Shown here in pieces: positions 42,556 through 51,737 of a stretch of 64,000 bases of DNA. The translations under genes were made by a program, and so were the position numbers. Origin of the DNA: Dactylosporangium siamense (lineage in GTDB: Bacteria; Actinomycetota; Actinomycetes; Mycobacteriales; Micromonosporaceae); contig NZ_BONQ01000108.1 of NCBI RefSeq assembly GCF_016862795.1, forward strand, positions 1 to 64,000, read 5' to 3'. Under the pieces are notes generated by a model. It saw nothing but the letters and a program-made list of their open reading frames with translations. It was not told where the DNA came from and made no database searches. How positions within the stretch are numbered: position 1 is the stretch's first letter; every line of letters starts with the position of its first letter.

Positions 42556-42908
42556 GCTTCTGGGACACCATCACCGGCAACGATCTCACCAGGGAATGGC
42601 AGGCCTTCGAGGCCCGGGCCGCGGCGCTGCCCGAGGACCACCGGGCCGCGTGGGCACAGGTCCAGGACCACCTGTTCCCGTACGGGGACTTCACCGGCCG
42701 CAACCTGATGCCGATCGTCGACGCCGCTCTCGCGTTGCTCGAAGAAGGAGCGGCGGACGGGCTCGACATCGACGAGATCCTCGGCGACGACATCCCGGGC
42801 TTCGCCAGGGCGCTGGCCGGCGGCGCGGGCGCCCGGACCTACCGGGACCGGTGGCGGGAACAACTGAACAGCACCGTCGCACGGAAACTGGCCAGGTTGG
42901 GAGGCTGA
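42552..42908 (+). CDS. DUF1048 protein, first copy
   Basis: A 118-residue helical protein, MSFWDTITGNDLTREWQAFE at the start, then LPEDHRAAWAQVQDHLFPYG and MPIVDAALALLEEGAADGLD. This is the DUF1048 pattern known beside PadR regulators. It has no membrane helix and no catalytic motif. Translationally coupled to padR; may be a partner or antagonist of the regulator. Confidence 0.85.
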   Translation: MSFWDTITGNDLTREWQAFEARAAALPEDHRAAWAQVQDHLFPYGDFTGRNLMPIVDAALALLEEGAADGLDIDEILGDDIPGFARALAGGAGARTYRDRWREQLNSTVARKLARLGG

Positions 42909-42909
42909 T

Positions 42910-43215
42910 GTGAGCATCCGGGACATCATCGAAGGCAAGCGGCAGTGGCGGGCGCAACTGGCCAGGGTCAAGGCGCTCCCACCGGACTACCGCATCGTCT
43001 ACCAGGAGATGCAGAAGTACCTGTTCAAGGTCGGGCCGGTCGACCTGCTCGACGGGCGTCTGCTCACCGGGATCGTCGACTTCTTCGAGGAGGGAGCCGC
43101 GTCCGGCCGGGGGGTCCTGGACCTCATCGGCACCGACGTCGCTGCGTTCTGCGACGACCTGATCAAGGACTCCCGCACGTACGCGGACATCTACCAGGAT
43201 TCCGTAAAAGGCTAG
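42910..43215 (+). CDS. DUF1048 protein, second copy
   Basis: A 101-residue protein, MSIRDIIEGKRQWRAQLARV, then LPPDYRIVYQEMQKYLFKVG and GIVDFFEEGAASGRGVLDLI. It is about 30% similar by eye to the first DUF1048 protein, with the same helix order. GTG start 1 bp after the preceding stop, so the three genes form one operon. Two diverged copies suggest a heteromer. Confidence 0.83.
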   Translation: MSIRDIIEGKRQWRAQLARVKALPPDYRIVYQEMQKYLFKVGPVDLLDGRLLTGIVDFFEEGAASGRGVLDLIGTDVAAFCDDLIKDSRTYADIYQDSVKG

Positions 43216-43221
43216 GCCGCC

Positions 43222-43255
43222 ACCTTGACCCTGACACCGTGACAAGGTCTTCACT
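43222..43255 (+). promoter_or_regulatory. MerR-type promoter of the HEAT/MerR operon
   Basis: TTGACC (-35, 43225-43230) and TTCACT (-10, 43250-43255) are 19 bp apart, the overlong spacing of MerR-regulated promoters. The spacer holds a dyad ACCTTG (43222-43227) / CAAGGT (43243-43248). The MerR encoded downstream likely binds here. Confidence 0.65.
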
Positions 43256-43267
43256 GGGGTGCAGGAG

Positions 43268-43933
43268 GTGGTTCCCGTCAACCGCACACAGCACCGTGAC
43301 GCGCTGAGCGCCGGGAACGCGTCGACCCGGTTGCAGGCGGCCCTCGCCGCCGGTACCCACCCGGACCCCGGGCTTGTCGACGCGCTCGTGGCCCGGTGCG
43401 CCCTCGAACCGGACTTCTACGTCCGGGACATGCTCACCTGGGCGCTGACCCGCTTGCCGGCACAGGTCACCGTGCCCAGGCTGCTCCCGGAACTCGCCTC
43501 GGAGCACGCGCAGGCCCGCAGCCAGGCGCTGCACACCCTGTCCAAGATCGGGGACCGGGGCGCGTGGCCGGCGATCACCCGGGAGCTGCTGCGCGACGCC
43601 GACGACGAGGTCGCCCGCAGTGCCTGGCGGGCCGCCGTCGTCCTCGTGCCCGACGGGGAGCAGGCCGGGCTGGCCGCGGAACTCGTCACGCAGCTCGGCC
43701 GCGGCGGCCGCACCGTCCAGCTGAGCCTCAGCCGGGCCCTCGTCGCGCTGGCAGACGCGGCGGAGGCGGCGCTGGGGCCGGCGCTGGCGAGCGCCGACCC
43801 GGCCGTACGCGCGCATGCCAGGGCCACGCACCAGCTCCTGCAGGACCCGGACGCCGCGTTCGAGCCGGACGTCGAGGCGGCCCGGCGCATCGTCGCGCTC
43901 GGCCCAGCATGGGTCGAGACGGCCGCGTGCTGA
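43268..43933 (+). CDS. HEAT-repeat protein paired with a MerR regulator
   Basis: About 221 residues of alpha-helical repeats: YVRDMLTWALTRLP, QARSQALHTLSKIGDRGAW, DEVARSAWRAAVVLVP and PAVRAHARATHQLLQDP are HEAT-like. Cytosolic, no catalytic motif. A GTG at 43259 is also in frame, but the predicted start of transcription (about 43262) favours 43268. The gene lies 16 bp upstream of a MerR protein that itself carries HEAT-like repeats, so the two proteins may interact. Confidence 0.75.
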   Translation: MVPVNRTQHRDALSAGNASTRLQAALAAGTHPDPGLVDALVARCALEPDFYVRDMLTWALTRLPAQVTVPRLLPELASEHAQARSQALHTLSKIGDRGAWPAITRELLRDADDEVARSAWRAAVVLVPDGEQAGLAAELVTQLGRGGRTVQLSLSRALVALADAAEAALGPALASADPAVRAHARATHQLLQDPDAAFEPDVEAARRIVALGPAWVETAAC

Positions 43934-43949
43934 CCGGCGAGGAGGCGGC

Positions 43950-44954
43950 GTGCTGATCGGTGAGGTGGCCCGCCGCTCCGGGGTGAGCACCCGGATGCTG
44001 CGCCACTACGAGTCCCTCGGCCTGGTCCGGCCGTCGGGCCGCACCGTCGGCAACTACCGCGAGTACGAGGCCGACGACATCCGCCGGATCTTCCACGTGG
44101 AGAGCCTGCGGACGCTGGGCCTGTCGCTGCGGCAGGTCGCCCGCGCCCTGCAGGACCCCGGATTCGAACCGGCCGCGCTGGTCGGTGACCTCATCCGGCG
44201 CACCGAGGACCGGTTGCGGCGGGAGCAGGAGCTGCTGGAGCGGCTCCGGGCCGTCGACGCGTCCGCGCCCGGCGGCTGGCAGGGCGTCCTGCGCATCGTC
44301 GAGCTCCTGCACGGGCTCACCTCGCCCAGCGCCGCCCGCCGGCAGCAGGCGGTCCTCGCGCCGGCCGAGGACGCGCCGATCCCCACCGAGGTCCTCGCCC
44401 GGGCGGTCCTCGCCGAGTCCGACCCGAACGTCGCCGGTGCCCTGCGGTGGGCCCTGGCAAGGGCCGGCGGCGACGGCGTGGCGGGCCTCGCGCCCGGCGT
44501 GCGGTCCCCGGACGCCGGGGTCCGCCGGCGCGCGGTGATGGCGCTGGCCGAGCTGCCCGGCGACGACGCGACCGCGGCCCTCGCCGGCGCCCTCGGCGAC
44601 CCGGACCCGGCGGTACGCGGGCCCGCCGCCCTTGCCCTCGGCGCCCGCGGTGTGACCGCCGCGGTGCCGGCGCTCATCGGGATGATCGTCGACGGCACCA
44701 ACGACGTCGAGGCGGCCGAGGTCCTGGGCACCCTCGCCAGCGAGCCGGAGAGCACGGATGTCGCGGACCAGATCATGCGGGCCCTGACCGACGAGATCGC
44801 CGGAGCCGACGTCGCGGCGCGGATCCGGCTGACGCAGGCGCTCGCCGAGTTGCCGGCAGACCGTGCGCAGGTCGTGCTGCGGCAGCTGGAACACGACGCC
44901 GACCGGGTGGTCGCCCTCGTCGCGTCGGCCCTGCTGGGAGCCCTCAGCCGGTGA
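43950..44954 (+). CDS. MerR-family regulator with C-terminal HEAT-like repeats
   Basis: A 334-residue protein. Residues 1-70 are the MerR winged helix (LIGEVARRSGVSTRMLRHYE, GNYREYEADDIRRI), then a coiled-coil dimerisation helix (LIRRTEDRLRREQELLERL). Residues 125-334 carry HEAT-like repeats (RRRAVMALAELPGD, AVRGPAALALGARG, RIRLTQALAELPAD). Most MerR effector domains bind small molecules or metals; a helical repeat domain instead suggests protein sensing. The GTG follows GGAGG. Ends back-to-back with a convergent SDR gene. Confidence 0.85.
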   Translation: MLIGEVARRSGVSTRMLRHYESLGLVRPSGRTVGNYREYEADDIRRIFHVESLRTLGLSLRQVARALQDPGFEPAALVGDLIRRTEDRLRREQELLERLRAVDASAPGGWQGVLRIVELLHGLTSPSAARRQQAVLAPAEDAPIPTEVLARAVLAESDPNVAGALRWALARAGGDGVAGLAPGVRSPDAGVRRRAVMALAELPGDDATAALAGALGDPDPAVRGPAALALGARGVTAAVPALIGMIVDGTNDVEAAEVLGTLASEPESTDVADQIMRALTDEIAGADVAARIRLTQALAELPADRAQVVLRQLEHDADRVVALVASALLGALSR

Positions 44955-45776
44955 TCACGACGTCATGAAAACGCTCACCGGGCGCAGCGGGGTGCGCAGC
45001 AGCGACCGGGCCAGGGTGCAGTCGAGACGGACGTCGAGGGGGCGGCCGGGCAGGACGTCGGCGCTGCGGGCGGCCGGGATCGACGCCGGGTCGAGGCCGT
45101 CCCGGGCGGCGACCATCAGGCCCAGGTCGTAGCGGCTGACCGGCTCCGGGCCGGTGACGTGCAGCGGGCCGGCCACGTCGGTGCCGGCGAGCTCGATGAG
45201 GGCGTCGGCGAGGTCGTCGACGTGGACCGGCATCCGGATCTCGTCGGTGAACAGGGCGCCGGTCACCGCGCCCGAGGACAGGGCGTGGGTGAGGACCTCG
45301 TGGGCGCCGCGGCCGTCGCCGAGGATCGTCGAGGTCCGCACCAGGACCGCCGCGGGGGCGATCGCCTGCACGGCGGTCTCGGCGGCGGCCTTCGCGGCAC
45401 CGTACCGGTACGTCGGGTCCGGCAGGGCGTCCTCGGTGTAGTGGACCTCCCGGCCGGAGAACACGGCGTCGCTGGAGATGTGGACCAGCCGCGCACCGGT
45501 CGCGGCGGCGGCGAGCGCGACGTGGGCGGCGCCGTCGGCGAGGGACCGCCAGTCGCCGCGGTCCCGGCCGCCCGCCGTGTGGATCACGACGTCGGGTCGC
45601 AGGTCACGCACGGCGGCGTCGACCGCGGCCCGGTCGCGGATGTCGAGGCGCAGGTCCGCGGCCCCGGGGGTCGTGAAACACGTGCCGGTCGCGGTCCAGC
45701 CGGCGGCGCGGGCACGTTCGTACACCCGCCGACCCAACGAACCGGTCGAACCCGTCACCAGCATCCGCCCCGTCAC
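44955..45776 (-). CDS. NAD(P)-dependent sugar reductase / epimerase-like SDR (RmlD-like)
   Basis: About 273 residues of an extended SDR. The nucleotide loop is MLVTGSTGSLGRRVYERA; the later motif LVHISSDAVFSG and active-site YRYGAAKAAAE (Tyr-x3-Lys) resemble dTDP-4-dehydrorhamnose reductase. The end has MPVHVDDLADALIELAG. It may reduce a nucleotide sugar, though no sugar cluster surrounds it. A GTG at 45776 is preferred because TATCGT ends 7 nt upstream; a GTG at 45785 is also possible. Confidence 0.82.
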   Translation of the reverse strand: MTGRMLVTGSTGSLGRRVYERARAAGWTATGTCFTTPGAADLRLDIRDRAAVDAAVRDLRPDVVIHTAGGRDRGDWRSLADGAAHVALAAAATGARLVHISSDAVFSGREVHYTEDALPDPTYRYGAAKAAAETAVQAIAPAAVLVRTSTILGDGRGAHEVLTHALSSGAVTGALFTDEIRMPVHVDDLADALIELAGTDVAGPLHVTGPEPVSRYDLGLMVAARDGLDPASIPAARSADVLPGRPLDVRLDCTLARSLLRTPLRPVSVFMTS

Positions 45777-45794
45777 GAACCGCACGATACCGGC

Positions 45795-46361
45795 TCAGGA
45801 GATCCGGGCGTGCAGGTGCATGTCGTGCCAGCCGTCGATGTGGCGGGCCTCGCCGCGTTTCGTGCCCTCCAGCACGTATCCGGCGCGGTCCGCGACCCGG
45901 CACGACGCGAGGTTCGCGGTGGAGTGGCAGACCTCGACCCGGTGCAGGCCCAGCTCGCCGAACGCCCAGCCGGTCAGCGCCGCCAGGGCCCGGCCCGCGA
46001 CCCGGCGGCCGCGGGCGTGCGGCAGCACCCAGTACGACACCTCCGCCAGGGCCTCGACGAGGTCGATCCGGCGCAGGCTGATCTGCCCGGCGACGCGGCC
46101 GCCGTCGGTGACCGCCCAGCCGGCGCCGGACTCGGTCCGCCACCGCACCGGCCACCGGTCGATCCAGTCCCGGGCCTCGCCGGGCGTCATCGTCCGGCAG
46201 TGCCAGCGCTGGATGTCGGGGTCGGTGTACGCGGCGACGACGGTGTCCGCGTCCGCCGCCCGCCAGGGCCGCAGCCGCAACCCATCGGCACCGTCCAGGG
46301 ACGGCTGGGTGAGCGCGGCGAGGGTCCCGGCGGGCAGCGCGGGTGTCACGAGCGACGGCAC
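45795..46361 (-). CDS. GNAT N-acetyltransferase (RimJ/RimL-like)
   Basis: A 188-residue acetyltransferase. The acetyl-CoA loop is PHARGRRVAGRALAALTGWA, followed by LGLHRVEVCHSTANLASCRV and AGYVLEGTKRG. It starts MPSLVTPALPAGTLAAL at a GTG with TAGGTT 6 nt upstream. RimJ/L-like enzymes acetylate protein N-termini or drugs; the substrate is unknown. Confidence 0.87.
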   Translation of the reverse strand: MPSLVTPALPAGTLAALTQPSLDGADGLRLRPWRAADADTVVAAYTDPDIQRWHCRTMTPGEARDWIDRWPVRWRTESGAGWAVTDGGRVAGQISLRRIDLVEALAEVSYWVLPHARGRRVAGRALAALTGWAFGELGLHRVEVCHSTANLASCRVADRAGYVLEGTKRGEARHIDGWHDMHLHARIS

Positions 46362-46370
46362 CCCCAGAAC

Positions 46371-47039
46371 CTAGACGAGGGCCGCCTTCGCGGCGCGGCT
46401 GGCGTCGTCGACGAGGACCTCTCGTTGTCCGGCGGCGACCCCGTCGAGGGCGGTCGCGGCCACGGACGCCGGGTCCAGTTTCGGCACGTCGAACCCGGCC
46501 ATCATGTCGGTGTCGGCGGCGCCCAGGTGCACGCCGGTGACGGCGGTGCCCTGCCGGGCCAGCTCGAGCCGGATACCGTTGGTCAGGCTCCACTGGGCGG
46601 CCTTCGCGGCGCTGTAGGCGTTGGCGCCGTCGTAGTTCGCCCACGACAGCAGCGACAGGACGTTGAGGATCGCGCCGCCGCCGTTGCGGGCCAGCACCGG
46701 CGCGAACGCCCGCACGACCTGCAGTGTGCCGAAGTAGTGCGTCTCCATCTCGAGCCGGATCTGGCGCAGATCGCCGTCGAGGAGGTTGGTGTACGTGGCC
46801 ACGCCCGCGTTGTTGACGAGCAGGTTGACGTCCTGCGCGGCGTCGGCGGCGGCCGCGACGCTGCCGGGGTCGGTGATGTCCAGGCGCAGCACCCGCGCCC
46901 CGGGCAGGTCGACGCCGCGCGGGTCGCGGGCCGTCGCATACACCGCCGCCGCGCCACGGTTGAGCAGTTCCAGGGCGAAGTGCCGGCCGAGGCCACGGTT
47001 CGCGCCCGTGACGAGCGCAACCGATCCGTTGATCTCCAT
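46371..47039 (-). CDS. Short-chain dehydrogenase/reductase
   Basis: A 222-residue classical SDR. It starts MEINGSVALVTGANRGLGRH (cofactor loop TGxxxGxG), has NLLVNNAG and the active-site ANAYSAAKAAQWSL (Tyr-x3-Lys) with Ser in LNVLSLLSW. Substrate unknown. TAGCGT lies 7 nt before the ATG. It is divergent from a MerR gene, and its promoter has a long spacer with a dyad, so it is probably the MerR target. Confidence 0.88.
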   Translation of the reverse strand: MEINGSVALVTGANRGLGRHFALELLNRGAAAVYATARDPRGVDLPGARVLRLDITDPGSVAAAADAAQDVNLLVNNAGVATYTNLLDGDLRQIRLEMETHYFGTLQVVRAFAPVLARNGGGAILNVLSLLSWANYDGANAYSAAKAAQWSLTNGIRLELARQGTAVTGVHLGAADTDMMAGFDVPKLDPASVAATALDGVAAGQREVLVDDASRAAKAALV

Positions 47040-47056
47040 GTCGGCTACGCTAAAAC

Positions 47057-47072
47057 CTGACGCTGACGTCAG
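47057..47072 (-). promoter_or_regulatory. MerR-type dyad between SDR and MerR genes
   Basis: CTGACG-CTGA-CGTCAG. On the minus strand TTGCCT (-35) and TAGCGT (-10) are 20 bp apart with this dyad between them, and TAGCGT is 7 nt from the SDR start. Long spacer plus central dyad is the MerR activation design. Confidence 0.62.
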
Positions 47073-47094
47073 AGGCAAGTGAGGGGCGCGCCAC

Positions 47095-47475
47095 ATGCGG
47101 ATCGGTGAGCTGGCCGTCAAGGCCGGCGTCAGCGTGCGGGCGTTGCGCTACTACGAGGAGCAGGGCCTGCTCGGCGCCGCCCGCACCCCCAGCGGGCAGC
47201 GCACCTACCCCGACGGCGCCGTCGACCGGGTGGTGCTGGTGCAGCAGCTGTACGCGGCGGGCCTGTCCAGCCGCCGCATCCTGGAGCTGCTGCCGTGCGT
47301 GTACACCAGCTACGCCACCCCGCAGACCCTGGCGCTGCTCGCCTCCGAACGGGACCGCATCGACGCGCAGATCACCGGCCTCGCCGCCACCCGCGACCGC
47401 CTCGACGCCGTGATCGCCGCCGCGACGGCCAGCGTCACCGACGGCTGTGCTCCGAACCACTACCCGGAAAGTTGA
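47095..47475 (+). CDS. MerR-family regulator
   Basis: A 126-residue MerR protein: MRIGELAVKAGVSVRALRYY at the start, EEQGLLGAARTPSGQRTY, then a helix LLPCVYTSYATPQTLALLAS and a coiled coil. Cys residues (LLPCVYTS and TDGCAPN near the end) could bind metal or sense redox, but the spacing does not match ZntR/CueR. Divergent from an SDR and 11 bp upstream of a PPOX gene; likely regulates both. Confidence 0.88.
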   Translation: MRIGELAVKAGVSVRALRYYEEQGLLGAARTPSGQRTYPDGAVDRVVLVQQLYAAGLSSRRILELLPCVYTSYATPQTLALLASERDRIDAQITGLAATRDRLDAVIAAATASVTDGCAPNHYPES

Positions 47476-47485
47476 TGATGCCCTC

Positions 47486-49410
<1,925 letters not shown>

Positions 49411-49450
49411 TCAGGTTCTGGCCACGGCTGGAGATTCTGCGCCCTCACCC

Positions 49451-49469
49451 GGGTCTTGCCGCAAGCCCC
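49451..49469 (-). promoter_or_regulatory. Rifamycin-associated element (RAE) upstream of rox
   Basis: Minus strand reads GGGGCTTGCGGCAAGACCC, 19 bp with a CTTGC-G-GCAAG dyad core. It matches the RAE that precedes rifamycin-inactivating genes (rox, rph, arr, helR) in actinomycetes, as I recall the consensus. This supports rifamycin-inducible expression of the adjacent gene. Confidence 0.8.
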
Positions 49470-49492
49470 GGGGTGCGATATACGTTAAATGT

Positions 49493-49516
49493 GGCAAGGA
49501 GATGGTTCTCCTTGCC
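49493..49516 (+). terminator. Strong hairpin followed by T-rich sequence, beside the RAE
   Basis: GGCAAGGAGA-TGGT-TCTCCTTGCC, perfect 10-bp stem and 4-nt loop, followed by TTTCCTGTTT. This is the best intrinsic terminator in the window, reading rightward. No gene ends here on that strand, so it may block read-through from antisense transcription or attenuate a short RNA. Confidence 0.65.
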
Positions 49517-49826
49517 TTTCCTGTTTCCCGAGGTCGGCGACGTGGAAGACGAGCGCGCCGCGATCGGCGTGCTCGGTCCGGTCGACCCGCACGCACGCTC
49601 CCGGGTCCGTGTCGGTTGGCGGGCTCAGCGGCCACCGAGGCCGATCGTTTCGGCGTGGCTCGGGGACAGGGCGATCGGCCCGACCCAGCACACGACGGTC
49701 GCGGCGATCTGGGCGATCTGGGCGCGGGCCGGATGGTCCGGGTGGCCCGGTTGCCGGGTTCAGTGGTCGTGGTCGTGGTCGGTGGGCGGGGCGGCGGGCA
49801 GGAGCAGGATACGGGAAACTGTCCCG

Positions 49827-50591
49827 ATGTCTGCTGAGTACACCCAAAGTGACCAGTTCCGTGATGCCCGCATCCACATGTGCGACCTCTCCGGCCTCGA
49901 GATTCGCGATTGCGACGTCACCGGCCTGAAGATCGTGGACTGCTATGGGGGCAACGTCTCCCTCGGTGGCGGCTTCGAGCGTGTCGTTGTCAACGACGTC
50001 GACGTGACCGCCTACGTCGAGGCCGAGCTCGACCGGCTGCATCCCAACCGGGTGCTGGCCCGTGAGGCCACGTCCGCCGCCGAATACCGGGCCGCTTGGG
50101 ATGCCATCGAGAAGCAATGGGAGGAGACGCTCGACCGCGCCAGGCGCCTACCCGAGGCGAAGCTGCACGAGCAGGTCGACGGCGAGTGGTCGTTCGTCGA
50201 GACGCAGCGGCATCTGCTGATGGCCGCCGATGCCTGGATCGGCAACGCCGTGCTCGAGGAGGACGCGCCGTACCACCCGTTGGGCCTTCCTGGCGGCGGG
50301 ATGCCGGCCGAAGCATCGGCGAAGCTCGGGCTCACCCTCGATGCCACCCCGACGCTCGACGAGGTACTCGCGCCGCGGCTGGCCCGCATGGCCACGGTGC
50401 GCCGAGCCGTCGACGGGCTCACCGAGGCCGAGCTCGACCGGGTATGTGGTCGCAAGCCGGCCGACCCCTACCCGGACAAGGACTACGTCGTGCGCCGCTG
50501 CCTCACTGTGGTGTGCAAGGAAGAGGCCGAGCATCACCGGTACGCGGTCCGCGACCTCACCGTGCTCGAGGCCGGTGCCCGAACCGAGTGA
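49827..50591 (+). CDS. DinB-family protein with N-terminal pentapeptide-like segment
   Basis: A 254-residue protein. Residues 10-60 read as a short pentapeptide-like coil (MCDLSGLEIRDCDVTGLKIV). Residues 85-254 are a DinB/mycothiol-transferase-type four-helix bundle (WDAIEKQWEETLDRARRLPE, DGEWSFVETQRHLLMAADAW, then EEAEHHRYAVRDL), with metal-binding His candidates in QRHLLM and EAEHHRY. DinB-like enzymes act as thiol transferases or are of unknown activity. ATG at 49827 is the first supported start. Confidence 0.82.
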   Translation: MSAEYTQSDQFRDARIHMCDLSGLEIRDCDVTGLKIVDCYGGNVSLGGGFERVVVNDVDVTAYVEAELDRLHPNRVLAREATSAAEYRAAWDAIEKQWEETLDRARRLPEAKLHEQVDGEWSFVETQRHLLMAADAWIGNAVLEEDAPYHPLGLPGGGMPAEASAKLGLTLDATPTLDEVLAPRLARMATVRRAVDGLTEAELDRVCGRKPADPYPDKDYVVRRCLTVVCKEEAEHHRYAVRDLTVLEAGARTE

Positions 50592-50606
50592 AGGCGCGTC
50601 CCGGCA

Positions 50607-50948
50607 ATGGACGGCGATCTCGCGATCCTGCGCTTGCCGGAGCCCCTCATCGCACCCGCACTGCCCAGCCAGGGCGCGGTGCCGACCGGCGAGGTAGTCA
50701 CGACTGGCTACGGAACGACCAGCAACGCGGGCTTCCCCAACGAACGACGCGAGGTCTTCCTCGATGTCACGCCGCGGTGGACCTGCGAAGCCATCTACCA
50801 GTTCGTGGAGCCGATCACGCCCGGAATGAACTGCACCCGCAAGTCCGGCCCAGACGGCCGGAGCATGCGGCACTGGGTGGTGTCGTCATCGGAATCGTCT
50901 CCTGAAGTATCTCTTGCCAGTGCGGCAACCCGACCTATCCCACCGTGA
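50607..50948 (+). pseudogene. Remnant of a trypsin-like serine protease
   Basis: An open fragment starts MDGDLAILRLPEPLIAPALP, the segment around the catalytic Asp of S1 proteases, then VPTGEVVTTGYGTT, FLDVTPRWTCE and TPGMNCTRK, which are usual before the active-site GDSGGP. The catalytic His region is absent upstream and the frame loses similarity before any GDSGG. So both ends of the protease are missing. Confidence 0.6.
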
Positions 50949-51009
50949 AATAGGAATGTTCTCAGCGCCGAACCTGGATGAGCGGCAACGTGGGGAGGTA
51001 GCCGGCGGT

Positions 51010-51408
51010 TCATCCACCTGCCTTCAGCCGGGACGCGAGGCGGCGGGGCGCCTGCACGCGATAGCTGTCCGTCACCAGCTCGGCAACCTCGACCCAGTCC
51101 GTCTCGTCGTCCAGCACCATTCCCACGACATTCACACCCCAGTCGGCCCGGAAGAACGGAGGGCCGGCATGCGCCAGCGCGGCCAACTCCCCGGGCGGCG
51201 CCCGGAAGGTCATCAGGATGGCCGGATCGTCCGTATCGATGTACGCCGACCGCCTCCCGTCGGTGGTGTAGACGTGCAGGAACGTCCGCCGGCGAATCCG
51301 CCACCGCAGGCCGATCCACGCCGGCTCCTCGTATGCCTCGGGCAGCTCCCCGCAGATCACCCGGAGCCGGCCCACAACGGCGGGTGGAACGTCCGCGATG
51401 TCGCTCAT
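51010..51408 (-). CDS. MmcQ/YjbR-family protein
   Basis: A 132-residue CyaY-like-fold protein: LRVICGELPEAYEEPAWIGL near the start, RWRIRRRTFLHVYTTDG, DDPAILMTFRAPPGELAAL, DWVEVAELVTDSYRVQAP. This is the YjbR/MmcQ family, which has DNA-binding members. Function unknown. GGGAGG lies 5 nt before the ATG. Confidence 0.85.
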   Translation of the reverse strand: MSDIADVPPAVVGRLRVICGELPEAYEEPAWIGLRWRIRRRTFLHVYTTDGRRSAYIDTDDPAILMTFRAPPGELAALAHAGPPFFRADWGVNVVGMVLDDETDWVEVAELVTDSYRVQAPRRLASRLKAGG

Positions 51409-51712
51409 CTGTACCTCCCGCGCCCATCCTGCCCGCCGAGTAGGACATCAGCAGCCCGGCCGGTGAACCCGACGGGGTCGGGCGGCAGCTGGGCCGGTGC
51501 GGCCGGCGGCGGCAGACCCGGTCGGGTCCGCCGGGAGCCGGCACCGCGCAGCACCTGCCGGTGCGCCTCGCGCAGGTCGGCCAGGTCGAGCACGGCCGTC
51601 ACCCGCGCCGTGTGGAGGGCGACGACGGCCGGCAGCTGCTGGAGCCGGCTGTCCAGGCCGGCCAGCACCGGTCCACGCCACAGCGCCAGCGCCCGCCGAT
51701 CCCCGTGACCCT
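51405..51712 (-). pseudogene. Remnant of an AfsR/SARP-type regulator with internal deletion
   Basis: Read right to left: RRALALWRGPVLAGLDSRL and VTAVLDLADL (end of a BTAD domain's first half), then directly REAHRQVLRG and PAQLPPDPVGFTGRAADV (end of BTAD plus the entry to the NB-ARC domain). In intact AfsR-like proteins about 60 residues separate DLADL from REAHRQVLRG, so an in-frame deletion is visible. The DNA-binding and NB-ARC domains are missing. Confidence 0.7.
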
Positions 51713-51737
51713 TGGTGGGTGCGGCGCATGTAACGGC

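Noticed and set aside
49485-50117. 210-residue minus-strand open frame
   Set aside because: Antisense to the DinB gene and low-complexity; it would also cross the hairpin at 49493.
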